Positions 8,502 to 17,314 of a stretch of 33,136 nucleotides of DNA are shown in pieces; position 1 is the stretch's first letter, and every line of letters begins with the position of its first letter. The stretch comes from an uncultured Acidobacteriia bacterium (lineage in GTDB: Bacteria; Acidobacteriota; Terriglobia; Bryobacterales; Bryobacteraceae): the NCBI GenBank assembly GCA_903909435.1, contig CAIVVT010000183.1, positions 1-33,136 on the forward strand. Direction: 5' to 3'. The position numbers and the translations under genes were made by a program. Below the pieces are notes generated by a model. That model was given only the letters and a program-made list of their open reading frames with translations, did no database searches and was not told the DNA's origin.

Positions 8502-10286
8502 ATGAATATCCGATCCCGGCGCAGTCTCACCATCCTCTACCTGAGCGCCGCCGCCGTCCTCCTGGCCTGGATGCTCGACCAGACGAAACTGTTCCGCCTG
8601 ATCGCGTTGAAGGCTGCGGATCTGCATTATCTGGCGGTGAATCCGCACGTGCCCGACAACATCACGTTGATCGTAGTGGACCAGCGCACTATGGACACGT
8701 TCAGCGAGCCCCGCATGTTCTGGCACGGCTACTATGCGGAGGCGATCGAGGCCGCCGCAGCAGCGGGAGCCAAAGTGCTGGGCCTGGATCTGGCGTTTCC
8801 GATTCCCGTCGAGAAATACGCTCCCGGGCTGGATCAGCGACTGGCCAGCGCCGTCATCGAGGCCTCCACCGTCATGCCGGTTATCTGCGGTTACGCCGGC
8901 ACGACCATGCAGAAGCAGGCTGACTGGCCCGTCCCGATGAATATGGCCGCGGCGGCTCTGGGACAAATGGCCTACGTGAATCTCACCGCGGACGAAGACG
9001 ACTTCATCCGCTCCGTCGAACTGGTCGAGGCGAGCACCGGAAACCAGCCACCGATGCGCTCGATGGCTCTGGATGTGGCGGAAAGGTACTTGGGCCGCCC
9101 TGTTGCGTATCCTTCGCGGCTGATGGCGATCCGCTATGCCGGACCCGCCGGCACTATCAAGCGAGTTGCGCTGGTGGATTTCATACAGGCAGCAAGGGCG
9201 CATGACGCCGCGCTATTGCAGTCCTGGGTCCGGGGCAAGGCGGTCCTCCTGGGGACGGATGAAATCGGGGACCGCCACGCCACGCCATACTACGCATTCC
9301 GCGTGGGGACACCGGCAAACACGGCGGGAGTCGAGATCCACGCCAACGCACTGGACACTTTACTGACCGCGCGGTTCCTGCAGACGGCGCCGATTCTTCC
9401 GAGTGTCGCGGCAATGCTGCTGGTGGCGATGCTGTTCAGCATCGCCACAATGTACACGACAGGCTGGCGTCTGGTCTTATGGCACACGTCGCTGACGACA
9501 GCAGCCGTGTTTGGCGTTCACGTTGCCTTTCTTGCAGGCTGGCTCTTCTCCGTGTCGAGCCTGCTCCTAACCGCGGTGCTCGCCTTCCTGCTGTCGCTGG
9601 TGACCAGCAGACTCTCCGTCGCGCGCAACCGCGATGTGTTGCGCAAAGCGATGCACGTGTTCGTTGGGAAAGAGGTGGCCGACGATGTGGAATCGACGGG
9701 GACGGTGGGGCTCTCCGGGCGGCGCGAATTCGTGAGTGTTCTATTCAGCGATATTCGCGGCTTCACGGCCTTCAGTGAGCAGCACGAGGCGGAAACCGTC
9801 GTGGCGCGGCTCAACGAATACCTTTCCACGATGACCGCATTGATCGTCCACCACGGCGGCACGGTCAACAAGTTCATTGGAGACGGGATCCTCGCGGTGT
9901 TCTCCGCCGGGTTGCGGGAGGCCCAGCACGGGGAACCGGAGAACGCGGCCGAGCCACACGCGGTTCGCGCGGTCCGTTGTGCGCTCGAGATGGTAAGTTC
10001 GCCATCACCTTTTGAAACCCGTGTCGGAATTCACAGCGGGTCTGTCATCGTGGGAAACATCGGATCTAGCGACAAACTGGAATTCACCGTGCTTGGAGAC
10101 ACCGTGAACCTCGCGTCACGGCTGGAAGGATTGAACAAGGAGTTCTCCACCAGCGTGCTGTTTAGCGGTGCCACCTGTGAGTTACTGGGCGGGAACATCG
10201 CAACACGTTTGCTCGGCGAGGCGAACGTGAAAGGCAAGAGCGCTGCGGTGCCGGTGTACACTGTGTCCGGAGGAGAAGCAAATTGA
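8502..10286 (+). CDS. CHASE2-domain class III adenylate cyclase, membrane-bound
   Basis: 594 residues. The first transmembrane segment is at about 9-27. An extracytoplasmic CHASE2 sensor domain covers about 30-290 (NITLIVVDQRTMD, AAGAKVLGLDLAFPIP, GKAVLLGTDEIGDRHATPY). Three membrane spans follow at about 295-385. The cytoplasmic cyclase domain has both metal aspartates, D417 (LFSDIRGFT) and D461 (NKFIGDGI). It also has the purine-selecting K457 and T529 (FTVLGDTVN), plus N536 and R540. Lys with Thr is the class IIIb pattern, predicting ATP as substrate. The start at 8502 precedes the first membrane segment; the longer frame overlaps the divergent gene. The next gene, a FecR-like protein, overlaps by 4 bases. 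The sensor ligand is unknown. Confidence 0.93.
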   Translation: MNIRSRRSLTILYLSAAAVLLAWMLDQTKLFRLIALKAADLHYLAVNPHVPDNITLIVVDQRTMDTFSEPRMFWHGYYAEAIEAAAAAGAKVLGLDLAFPIPVEKYAPGLDQRLASAVIEASTVMPVICGYAGTTMQKQADWPVPMNMAAAALGQMAYVNLTADEDDFIRSVELVEASTGNQPPMRSMALDVAERYLGRPVAYPSRLMAIRYAGPAGTIKRVALVDFIQAARAHDAALLQSWVRGKAVLLGTDEIGDRHATPYYAFRVGTPANTAGVEIHANALDTLLTARFLQTAPILPSVAAMLLVAMLFSIATMYTTGWRLVLWHTSLTTAAVFGVHVAFLAGWLFSVSSLLLTAVLAFLLSLVTSRLSVARNRDVLRKAMHVFVGKEVADDVESTGTVGLSGRREFVSVLFSDIRGFTAFSEQHEAETVVARLNEYLSTMTALIVHHGGTVNKFIGDGILAVFSAGLREAQHGEPENAAEPHAVRAVRCALEMVSSPSPFETRVGIHSGSVIVGNIGSSDKLEFTVLGDTVNLASRLEGLNKEFSTSVLFSGATCELLGGNIATRLLGEANVKGKSAAVPVYTVSGGEAN

Positions 10287-10978
10287 GGAGCGGTGTCATT
10301 TGGGTTTACTGTTTACTGCTTGCGGGAATCCCCACATCGGCCCAGCCACGTGCGCGTGCGGTTGGACCAGTGGGTCTGGTAATGAGTGCCGGGGCCACCC
10401 TGGTTCGCGGCACTCAGTCCGTGGCCGTCAAACCGGGGGAGGTGCTCTTCAGCGGAGACAGCCTACGCACCGGCGATTCAGTCGCCACGTTCCTGTTCTG
10501 CCCGCAGAAGCAGTCGGCGACGCTCGCACCCGGATCTGAAGTGCTGCTCACGCAGGACAATTACCAAGTCAAGTCCGGTAGCTTGCAGGGACAACGGCAG
10601 GTTTCGGCTTGCTACCTGCCGCCGGCGCAGAAGCTCTCGGTCGCCAGCATGCAGCACTATGGCGTGATGCTGGCCCGTTCGGGAAGCACGCCGCCGCCCG
10701 GAACGACGCTGGCGCAACGCATCGCAGCATTGCCCGCGCCGGCTCGCGGAGAGTTGACCGCGCAACTCGAAGCCTGCGACGCGGTCCTCGCCGTGGACGC
10801 CAAAGATCCAGGCGCCCTGGTCGGCAGAGCCGCGGCGCTGGAGGGCGCAGGTTTGACGTTCGACGCGGGCGAGGCCTACCGCAAGATTTCGAGCGACTCG
10901 CCTAACCTGGGTTGGGTGGCGGCCAAGATCGCTGAAATCGAGCGCAATCTCGAGCGGGAGCAACTCAAGAAAGAGTAG
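10283..10978 (+). CDS. FecR-domain periplasmic protein with helical tail
   Basis: 231 residues from a TTG start at 10283. GGAGGAG at 10269-10275 and the TTGA overlap with the cyclase stop support this unusual start. The signal peptide ends near TSAQ (residue 20). The FecR-like domain at about 28-100 has the pattern VKPGEVLFSGDSLRTGDSVATFLF and ATLAPGSEVLL. The C-terminal half is alpha-helical, with TPR-like segments (LEACDAVLAVDAKDPGALVGRAAALE) and a charged end. FecR-like proteins next to CHASE2 cyclases recur in bacteria. The coupling suggests the protein works outside with the sensor domain, perhaps by binding surface polymer or reporting envelope state; that is inference. Confidence 0.82.
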   Translation: MRSGVIWVYCLLLAGIPTSAQPRARAVGPVGLVMSAGATLVRGTQSVAVKPGEVLFSGDSLRTGDSVATFLFCPQKQSATLAPGSEVLLTQDNYQVKSGSLQGQRQVSACYLPPAQKLSVASMQHYGVMLARSGSTPPPGTTLAQRIAALPAPARGELTAQLEACDAVLAVDAKDPGALVGRAAALEGAGLTFDAGEAYRKISSDSPNLGWVAAKIAEIERNLEREQLKKE

Positions 10979-10988
10979 GCGCGGAGCG

Positions 10989-11011
10989 GGCTGGAGAGGC
11001 TTTCTCCGGCC
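10989..11011 (+). terminator. Hairpin after the cyclase/FecR-like operon
   Basis: Inverted repeat GGCTGGAGA / TCTCCGGCC (9 bp with one G-T pair) with a 5-base loop, starting 10 bases after the stop at 10978. No T-run follows. It probably ends the 8502-10978 transcript. Confidence 0.4.
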
Positions 11012-11152
11012 ACCCGTCGAGCCGAATGTGAGTTCTGAGCCAGTGGTGCCGCGAGGGCGCTCCCCGCGTGCTCCCGCGTACTGCGCGTTGAGCACAGGAC
11101 TCGCATGTACGGCAAGGTTGGGGATATTATCGGAGTCACCACCGGAGCACAT

Positions 11153-12523
11153 ATGCAATTACTCAAAAAGGGTCTGATGATCGTAGCGGCGACTGCCGCG
11201 CTTGCAGGGATCGTCGTCGTGAGCGTACATGCTCAACAGGGCATGGACTTCTTCAAGCAGGCCGACGCGAATCACGACGGGTACATCACCCGTGACGGGC
11301 TGAAGGCGGCCATGGGGATGTGGCTTGGCGGGAAAGATCGCGTCACGCAGGATCAGCTCTCGAAGGCGCTTGAAGTTGCGATCCCCGAAGCGACTTTCAT
11401 GGGCATGATCTCGCCCCCGCAGAGCCGGACGCCGAAGCCGGCCGACGTGGAAAAGATGCTGGCTGCCCTGCCGTCCACGGCCCCGGCAAAACCCGCCAAG
11501 CCGCGCAAGGTGCTGGTGCTTTGCCGATGTGCCGGGTTCGTTCACTCGTGCATTCCACTCGCCGCGAAAACGATCGAATCGCTCGGCGAGAAGACAGGCG
11601 CCTGGAAGGCGACCGTCAGCTACGACGCTGCCGTCATCACTGCGGCGAATTTGAAGCAGTACGACGCCGTCTTCCTGAACAACACGACCGGCTTCTTCCT
11701 GGACGACCCGGATCCGGCCGTCACGGCGGCGCGCAAGAAAGCGCTGCTCGACTTCGTGCGGTCCGGCAAGGGCCTGGCGGGAATCCACGCCGCATCCGAC
11801 TCGTACCACGAGTCCACCAAAGGACCGGAGTTCATCGGCATGTTGGCCAATGGGATCTTCGCCACAGCCGACCAGAACGAGGACAAGGCGGTGGACGCTA
11901 AAGAGATGAATGCGCTAGCCGACAAGTGGTTCGACACGATCGACACCGTGAAAGCCGGCAAGGTCAGCTTGCAGGACTTCCGCGCCGGCTTTCCGCGCCT
12001 GTTGTTCAGCTCGCTCGGAGCGCGGCGCTCCGGACCGGCGACTCCGCCAGTTGCGAAATCGGGACCCGATTTTCAAGTCGGCACGTGGCCGGAATTCAAT
12101 CGCATGATCGGCGGCTTCTTCAAGTACCACTGGCTAGATCCGCAGCACATCGTTTACAAGATCGACGATCAGGCCAGCCCCTTGACGGCCATGTTCAACG
12201 GCGGCTTCGAGGTCAACGACGAAACCTACACTTTCGGAGTTAAAACCTGGTCGCGCGAGAACCTGCACATCCTGACTAGCATCGACTACTCGAAGATGAG
12301 CGAGGCCGACAAGTTGAAGGAGGACTACCCGCGCGAGGACCACGACTACGGTCTGAGCTGGATCCGGCGCGAGGGCAAGGGCAGGGTCTTCTATTCGGCC
12401 CATGGCCACAGCGAGCGCGTGTACGCCCTGCGCCCGATGCTGGAACACGTACTCGCCGGAGTGCAATACGCCCTCGGCGACCTGAAGGCCAACGACGCGC
12501 CCAGCGTGAAGGCGAAAAAGTGA
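11153..12523 (+). CDS. Secreted ThuA-domain protein with an EF-hand module inserted in the domain
   Basis: 456 residues. ATG 11153 has GGAG upstream; the signal peptide runs to about residue 31 (VHAQ). Residues 33-60 hold a first EF-hand-like loop (D38, N40, D42; glycine at position 12, so imperfect). ThuA sequence starts at about 100 (RKVLVLCRCAGFVHSC), runs through GKGLAGIHAASDSYHES, and is then interrupted. Residues about 225-305 carry a canonical loop D240-N242-D244 to E251 and a degenerate partner D264-D275. ThuA resumes at TWPEFNRMIGGFFKYHW and ends with VFYSAHGHSERVY. Calcium or another metal may therefore shape the ThuA pocket. The esterase gene starts 3 bases after the stop, so the two are probably co-transcribed. 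The enzymatic activity of ThuA proteins is poorly defined. Confidence 0.9.
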   Translation: MQLLKKGLMIVAATAALAGIVVVSVHAQQGMDFFKQADANHDGYITRDGLKAAMGMWLGGKDRVTQDQLSKALEVAIPEATFMGMISPPQSRTPKPADVEKMLAALPSTAPAKPAKPRKVLVLCRCAGFVHSCIPLAAKTIESLGEKTGAWKATVSYDAAVITAANLKQYDAVFLNNTTGFFLDDPDPAVTAARKKALLDFVRSGKGLAGIHAASDSYHESTKGPEFIGMLANGIFATADQNEDKAVDAKEMNALADKWFDTIDTVKAGKVSLQDFRAGFPRLLFSSLGARRSGPATPPVAKSGPDFQVGTWPEFNRMIGGFFKYHWLDPQHIVYKIDDQASPLTAMFNGGFEVNDETYTFGVKTWSRENLHILTSIDYSKMSEADKLKEDYPREDHDYGLSWIRREGKGRVFYSAHGHSERVYALRPMLEHVLAGVQYALGDLKANDAPSVKAKK

Positions 12524-12526
12524 CCC

Positions 12527-13504
12527 ATGCGGACAATCGGGATATTGCTAACCTCGGCCGTGGCCGCGTGTCTCATCGTGCCGGGCGCAGCCAGCGGACA
12601 GTCGCCATCCACGCCCGCATCCGCACCGGCAGCCGGACCCGCTGGGCGACCGATGATGGCGCCGCCGAAACCCGGGGTCTGCCCGCTTCCTATTCTGGCA
12701 GCGCTCCCGGCGCTCGACGAATCCTCCTTCTTTGCCCGGACCGCCGTGCCGCACGGCACGATTGAGCAGGCAAAGTACACAAACTACGCTGGCGTTGAGA
12801 AGCGATTGCACGTTTACCTTCCGCCGGGCTACGAGCAGGCGACCGACGCCCGCTACCCTGTGCTGTACCTGAATCACGGCGGCGGCGATGACGACGCCAA
12901 GTGGTCCTCTGAAGATCTTCGAGGCGGCGGGAATGCCGGGAGTATCCTCGACAACCTGATCGCGGCGGGGAAGGCAAAGGCGATGATTGTCGTCATGCCG
13001 AATACCCGGGGCTGCGCCGCTCCGGAGCCGTCCCCGATCGGCAATGACGACAAGTGCACCCAGGAATACGTGAAGGACATCGTCCCCTTCGTCGATAGTC
13101 ACTATCGCACGAAGGCCGACCGGGAACATCGAGCGCTGGCGGGACTCTCCATGGGCGGCTTTGTCGTGCTGCACACTGGCTTCCCGCACCTCGACAATTT
13201 CAGCGAACTCTACATATACAGTTCGGGCCACATCAGCGAAGGCGCCCTCAAAAAGTTCGACGAGTACTACGGTCCGGCTATGAGGGACGCCGCCTTCAAT
13301 GACCGCTTCCGTGTACCCCTCTATATGGCGGCGGGCGAGACGGACATCGCCCTCAAGAACGGCCAGAAGGATCTCGCGCTTTTCAACCAATACGGGGTGC
13401 GCAACTTCTGGGTGCTCAGCTCCGGCGGCCACGAGTGGGCCAACTGGCGTCGATACCTATACCAAACTGCGCAGATCATGTTCCCCGACTGCGGCGGCAA
13501 ATAG
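12527..13504 (+). CDS. Secreted esterase (Esterase D/feruloyl-esterase-like alpha/beta hydrolase)
   Basis: 325 residues. The signal peptide ends near ASGQ (residue 25), followed by a Pro/Ala-rich linker to about 50. The domain has YPVLYLNHGGGDDDAKW, the nucleophile elbow GLSMGG with S208, acid D273 (AAGETDIAL) and base H302 (SSGGHEWANW). This layout is that of the Fes/esterase D group, whose secreted members often deacylate plant cell-wall polymers (feruloyl or acetyl xylan esterases). It starts 3 bases after the EF-hand ThuA gene. The ester substrate is inferred only from the family. Confidence 0.9.
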   Translation: MRTIGILLTSAVAACLIVPGAASGQSPSTPASAPAAGPAGRPMMAPPKPGVCPLPILAALPALDESSFFARTAVPHGTIEQAKYTNYAGVEKRLHVYLPPGYEQATDARYPVLYLNHGGGDDDAKWSSEDLRGGGNAGSILDNLIAAGKAKAMIVVMPNTRGCAAPEPSPIGNDDKCTQEYVKDIVPFVDSHYRTKADREHRALAGLSMGGFVVLHTGFPHLDNFSELYIYSSGHISEGALKKFDEYYGPAMRDAAFNDRFRVPLYMAAGETDIALKNGQKDLALFNQYGVRNFWVLSSGGHEWANWRRYLYQTAQIMFPDCGGK

Positions 13505-13581
13505 CCGGCCGGGGTTTCTCTCTCGTTCCGGCGCAGTCGGCGAGCGCCTAGGCGCAGCAGTTGTGCTCTGCGTGGCCCCCG

Positions 13582-14229
13582 TTACCTGTCGTGGTAACGT
13601 TTCGCCGCTGCAAGATCTTCGCGCAGTGCTTCGGCAGTGCGGCGCGGACCGTAACCGGGTGTGTCGCGTTGAATGCGCCAGCCCTCTTTCAGTGGACCAG
13701 CATCCACAGTATCGAAGCCGAATTGATCCAGCAGGTGCGCGACCACGTCTTTCGCGCCCTGGTCGTCTCCCGCGATCACGAGCGCACGACGGTTCTCCGT
13801 CCCCGCGGGCTGTCCGTGGATAGTGAGTTCGGCCGCGTAGATATGGTTAAAGGCCTTCACTACCTTTGAACTTGGCAGGTGCGCCTGCAACAGCTCCGAG
13901 GTTGTGGTCGATTCATTGTCGAGCTCTAGGATGTGGCCGTCGCGCTGCGGGTAGTAGTTGTTCGTGTCGATCACGATTTTGCCGGCAAGCGGCTCAACGG
14001 GAACCGCGTGGTAGTTCTTCAGCGGCACCGTGACCACGACGATGTCCCCGGCTTGCGCGGCTTCGAACGAAGTCGCCGCGCGAGCATTGGGGCCAAGTCC
14101 CTCAATCAGGCCGGTCAAGGTCTCCGGCCCACGGGAGTTACTGATCACAACGCTGTAGCCATTTGAGACGGCGAGCCGAGCGACCTGGCTTCCAATGTGC
14201 CCAGCCCCAATAATGCCTATCGTTCTCAT
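13582..14229 (-). CDS. NADP-binding reductase of the F420-dependent NADP oxidoreductase family
   Basis: 215 residues from ATG 14229. The Rossmann motif GIIGAGHIGSQVARLA starts at residue 5, followed by VVISNSRGPETL, which suits NADPH 2'-phosphate binding (S and R after the second strand). DIVVVTVPLKNY, IVIDTNNYYP and KAFNHIYAAEL complete the pattern of the F420-type/YadG-like small dehydrogenases. The length is normal and there is no signal peptide. Whether it uses F420 or another acceptor cannot be told; many members in bacteria without F420 carry this name only by homology. It lies downstream of pirin on the same strand, with an 18-bp gap after the small ORF at 14247-14408. Confidence 0.87.
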   Translation of the reverse strand: MRTIGIIGAGHIGSQVARLAVSNGYSVVISNSRGPETLTGLIEGLGPNARAATSFEAAQAGDIVVVTVPLKNYHAVPVEPLAGKIVIDTNNYYPQRDGHILELDNESTTTSELLQAHLPSSKVVKAFNHIYAAELTIHGQPAGTENRRALVIAGDDQGAKDVVAHLLDQFGFDTVDAGPLKEGWRIQRDTPGYGPRRTAEALREDLAAAKRYHDR

Positions 14230-14246
14230 GTTGCCTGCATCCTTCC

Positions 14247-14408
14247 CTATCTCACACCCGTAGAACCTGCTGCCATTTTAGTACCTGGCGCATGCGAAAC
14301 GCGGTGAACCACTGGATCGAAATGCACATGCGAGCAGACGATCAGATTGACTCCCCGCGCGCAGAGTCCAAGCGAACCAATGCCGAGGCTCAATTCGGGG
14401 TTGGCCAT
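14247..14408 (-). pseudogene. Metallo-beta-lactamase-fold remnant coupled to pirin
   Basis: A 53-codon frame whose ATG shares one base with the pirin stop (TGATG). It contains GVNLIVCSHVHFD (residues 19-31), which matches the strand plus the HxHxD zinc motif of MBL-fold hydrolases. The rest of the roughly 250-residue domain is missing; what follows (PVVHRVSH) is not MBL-like and a stop comes 22 codons later. It is best read as a deletion remnant of an MBL hydrolase, possibly once co-translated with pirin. The match rests on a short motif, so confidence is limited. Confidence 0.35.
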
Positions 14409-15313
14409 CAGGTGTGCTTAATGAACGTGCCGCTTTGTAATTCGCTGATTGCCTGTCGTAGCTGCTCCTGCGTGTTCATCACGATGGGCCCGTACCAGGC
14501 CACTGGCTCCTCGAGCGGCTTACCGGATACAAGCAGGAAGCGGATGCCCTCAGCTCCAGCCTGCACGACGACTTCGTCTCCTCGATCGAAGAGCACCAGA
14601 GAGTGATTGCCGGCGTCGTAGACTGGCGCCGAGTCAGGATTCGCAACCTGGTCGGTGAGCACGGCTTGAGGTTCCGAGGAGTCGCGGAATGTGCCGCCCC
14701 CCGCGAACACGTAGGCGAATGCGTTGCGTGTAGTCTCGATCTTCAGACGCTTCTTGCGGTTTGGCCTGACCGAGATGTCGAGATAACCCGGATCAGTTGC
14801 TACGCCTTCGACCGGACCTGTTTGGCCCCTGAACTCGCCACAAATGACGCGGACATGCGTTCCGTCGTCGTCCGTTATTTCCGGGATCTCGCTTGAGCGA
14901 ATGTCCTGGTAGCGCGGTTGCGTCATCTTCAGCGAAGCCGGCAGATTGGCCCAGAGTTGAAAGCCGTGCATGCGGCCTTCCGGATCGCCCTTCGGCATCT
15001 CCTGATGCAGGATACCGCTGCCGGCGGTCATCCATTGAACGTCACCTGCGGTCATCTTGCCTTTGTTGCCGAGGCTATCAGCGTGTTCGACCGAGCCCGC
15101 CAGCACGTACGTGATGGTCTCGATGCCACGGTGGGGATGCCACGGGAATCCAGCCAGATAGTCCTGCGGGTTGTCATTGCGGAAATCGTCGAGAAGCAGG
15201 AAGGGATCGAAGTCCTTGGTGTTTCCAAAACCGAAGGCTCGCTGCAATTTCACTCCCGCGCCTTCGATGGTGGATTTGGTGTGTATGACTTCTCGGACCG
15301 GAGGGAGCGACAT
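14408..15313 (-). CDS. Pirin family protein
   Basis: 301 residues forming a bicupin. The N-terminal cupin contains the metal ligands in FPWHPHRGIETITYVL (HxH, near residue 58) and GILHQEMP (HxE, near residue 103), the pirin Fe-binding set. LLLDDFRNDNP and GRMHGFQLWANLPASLKM are also pirin hallmarks. The C-terminal cupin ends with FLLVSGKPLEEPVAWYGPIVMNT. Bacterial pirins include quercetinase-like dioxygenases and redox sensors. It is cytoplasmic. Downstream on the same strand are an MBL-like scrap (TGATG overlap) and an NADP-binding reductase, so a small redox or detoxification unit is possible. Confidence 0.95.
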   Translation of the reverse strand: MSLPPVREVIHTKSTIEGAGVKLQRAFGFGNTKDFDPFLLLDDFRNDNPQDYLAGFPWHPHRGIETITYVLAGSVEHADSLGNKGKMTAGDVQWMTAGSGILHQEMPKGDPEGRMHGFQLWANLPASLKMTQPRYQDIRSSEIPEITDDDGTHVRVICGEFRGQTGPVEGVATDPGYLDISVRPNRKKRLKIETTRNAFAYVFAGGGTFRDSSEPQAVLTDQVANPDSAPVYDAGNHSLVLFDRGDEVVVQAGAEGIRFLLVSGKPLEEPVAWYGPIVMNTQEQLRQAISELQSGTFIKHT

Positions 15314-15580
15314 ATCATTCTAGTTTAGTCTGGATAAGACATCAGTCCGAGGCTGCGGCAATAGCGATCGAACTGGACACTCGAATGCAGTCGGGAAGCC
15401 CCAGATCTTGAGCGAGACAGCCAACTCCTTTCCCGCAGAGCCCGGGAATGCCATCGAAGCGGGCGTGTATCCCATTCTCAGCAGCAGCCAGTTCGTCATC
15501 ATCAGCTATGATCAGGGCATCGCCCAGCTCACTGAGCCGAGCCGTCGGCCCTTGCCGATTTGAATTGGCTGGAACAAGAA

Positions 15581-17305
15581 ATGAAACTCATCGGATTTGC
15601 CGCACGGGTTGCGATTTTAACTCTCTTCGCCGTAGTGCCGAGCTTCGGCGCCGATCCGCGCGCGGTAAAGGGTCCGCTGGTCACCAGCGACAACTGGCCG
15701 CGATCCACGGACCTGGTCTCGTGGACGAGCGACGTGATGCGCATCGAGAGGCTCGAAAACGCATCCGAGACAGCGCAGGCGAAGGCCTTCTTCGAGTGGA
15801 TGCGGCTGTTCTCGCGCATGGCCGTGGGAGGCATGATTCAGTCCTACGAAGGCGAGTACGGCAAGGAGCGCTACGTCACCGACGCCCACAAGCAGCTCTT
15901 CGTCTACGGTTGGGGCTATTGCGACACCACCAGCCGCATTGCCGAGGCCGCCTGGAAGGAGTTCAAGCGCGATCCGCTGGCTGCGGAGCGGGTCTGCGTG
16001 CAGCACGCCGACGGCGGCTTCCACACCATGTACCGGCTGCGGATGGATGGCGCGTACGGCGCTTTCGACCCGCGCTACGGCTACTACCTGGTCGAGAAAG
16101 ACTCGCCCGGCGCGCGCATCCTCGACTGGGCCGAGGTCGGCCGTCCGGGGTCCGTCCAGCTCAACCAGGCATTCCGCAATCGCAGCCGCCCGTTCTTCGA
16201 GATCTTCGACCAGGAATGGGTCCGGGCGCAGTTGCTGCAGCCCGTCTTCTTCGAGAGTGAGGACGCCTGGCGCGCGGCGGGGGCCCCGCCGGAGAGCGTC
16301 TTCGCGGATTCCGCTTACCAGATGGGAACGAAGCTGCACGACATGGACTTCGTCCTACCGCGCGGGACGACCATCGAGCGCTTCTGGGACAACCTCATAC
16401 GCGTTTTCTACGTGCCCGCCGGCAAGCACACCCAGCGTGAACTCCCGTTCCTGCCCGCAGGCCGGTTCTACCGCGTCACCGAGGATTCGCTCGGCGGCAA
16501 CTGGGTGAAGCACGACCCAAACTACGAGCGCATCCGGCCGTACCTCTCCACCATTCCGCGCGGCGAAGGCTACCCGGCGGACCTCGAAGGCGGCAAGACG
16601 ATCGGGCAGGCGTGGGGCAAGCTTCGCTACCAGCCGCTGCTGGCTCAGGGTGACTACCTCGACGGCATCGCCGGAACGCCGACGCTGGTTCACGCGAAAG
16701 CAGTGCCCTATTTGCGTCCCGCGCGTCCCGAGCTAGGCGGAGAGGCGAGCTTCGAAATCACGTGCCCGTACGTGCTGGTCGATGGCCAGTTGGAGGCCGA
16801 ATTGGCCGGGGCCGACACCCGCATCGAAATGCGTGTTCAGGCGCCGAAGCCCGGCGGCGAGGCGGACGCGGAACGTTGGTCGGACTGGCAGACGCTCGCG
16901 CACGGCGCGGGGACAAGCCGCACTGAACTGGGCCGTCCACGCTTCAACGGGAAAGACGCCAGCATTCACGGAGCCTATCGGTTCCAGATCCGCGTCGTGG
17001 TGGACGCTGCGGCGGGGCGCAAGGCGAGCCCAGGACTCACGGCGTTGACGCTGAGCTTGTTCTTCGAGAACGGCATCATGTCGATCCCGCGGATCCAGGC
17101 CGGCACGAACACGATCCGCTTCCGGGTTCAGGACGCGACGGCTCTGCGCGCTCCGGTCACGGTCGCTTATCGCTACGCGACTGCCGCCGGTCCGCGCGAG
17201 CATACCCGAACATTGCAGGCTACGGAGTTCAAGGACAATCTGGCCTCCTACGCCCTCGACGCACCGGACTTGCAGCGCTGTGTTTCGATGTCGATATCGT
17301 ACTAA
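15581..17305 (+). CDS. Secreted protein with a transglutaminase-like Cys-His-Asp domain
   Basis: 574 residues. ATG 15581 gives the signal peptide MKLIGFAARVAILTLFAVVPSFGA. I do not recognise a named family, but residues about 85-170 read like a transglutaminase-core domain: C114 in YGWGYCDTTSRIAEAAW, H148 in DGGFHTMYRL and D163 in GAFDPRYGYYL. The Cys-to-His spacing of 34 and His-to-Asp of 15 are typical. The middle (about 170-385) is unassigned. From about 385 the sequence is beta-rich, suggesting a carbohydrate-binding or Ig-like sandwich (EIEMRVQAP-type strands, WSDWQTL). A periplasmic cysteine peptidase or amidase on peptide or glycopeptide is a reasonable guess. A secreted amidohydrolase starts 9 bases downstream, so the two form a likely operon. 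Confidence 0.75.
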   Translation: MKLIGFAARVAILTLFAVVPSFGADPRAVKGPLVTSDNWPRSTDLVSWTSDVMRIERLENASETAQAKAFFEWMRLFSRMAVGGMIQSYEGEYGKERYVTDAHKQLFVYGWGYCDTTSRIAEAAWKEFKRDPLAAERVCVQHADGGFHTMYRLRMDGAYGAFDPRYGYYLVEKDSPGARILDWAEVGRPGSVQLNQAFRNRSRPFFEIFDQEWVRAQLLQPVFFESEDAWRAAGAPPESVFADSAYQMGTKLHDMDFVLPRGTTIERFWDNLIRVFYVPAGKHTQRELPFLPAGRFYRVTEDSLGGNWVKHDPNYERIRPYLSTIPRGEGYPADLEGGKTIGQAWGKLRYQPLLAQGDYLDGIAGTPTLVHAKAVPYLRPARPELGGEASFEITCPYVLVDGQLEAELAGADTRIEMRVQAPKPGGEADAERWSDWQTLAHGAGTSRTELGRPRFNGKDASIHGAYRFQIRVVVDAAAGRKASPGLTALTLSLFFENGIMSIPRIQAGTNTIRFRVQDATALRAPVTVAYRYATAAGPREHTRTLQATEFKDNLASYALDAPDLQRCVSMSISY

Positions 17306-17314
17306 GGCGAATCC

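Noticed and set aside
13545..13556. GCGCCTAGGCGC palindrome between convergent genes
   Set aside because: Only a 6-bp half-site with no loop or T-run; too weak to call a terminator.
15320..15502. 60-codon minus frame containing MTNWLLLRMGYTPAS, slightly reminiscent of a Fic-domain segment
   Set aside because: The resemblance covers only about 15 residues, upstream stops surround it, and no Fic motif (HxFx(D/E)GNGR) is present.
15448..16260. Plus-strand frame of 270 codons overlapping the transglutaminase-like gene
   Set aside because: Its arginine/serine-rich translation is typical of an off-frame shadow, and the overlapping frame has a signal peptide and conserved motifs.
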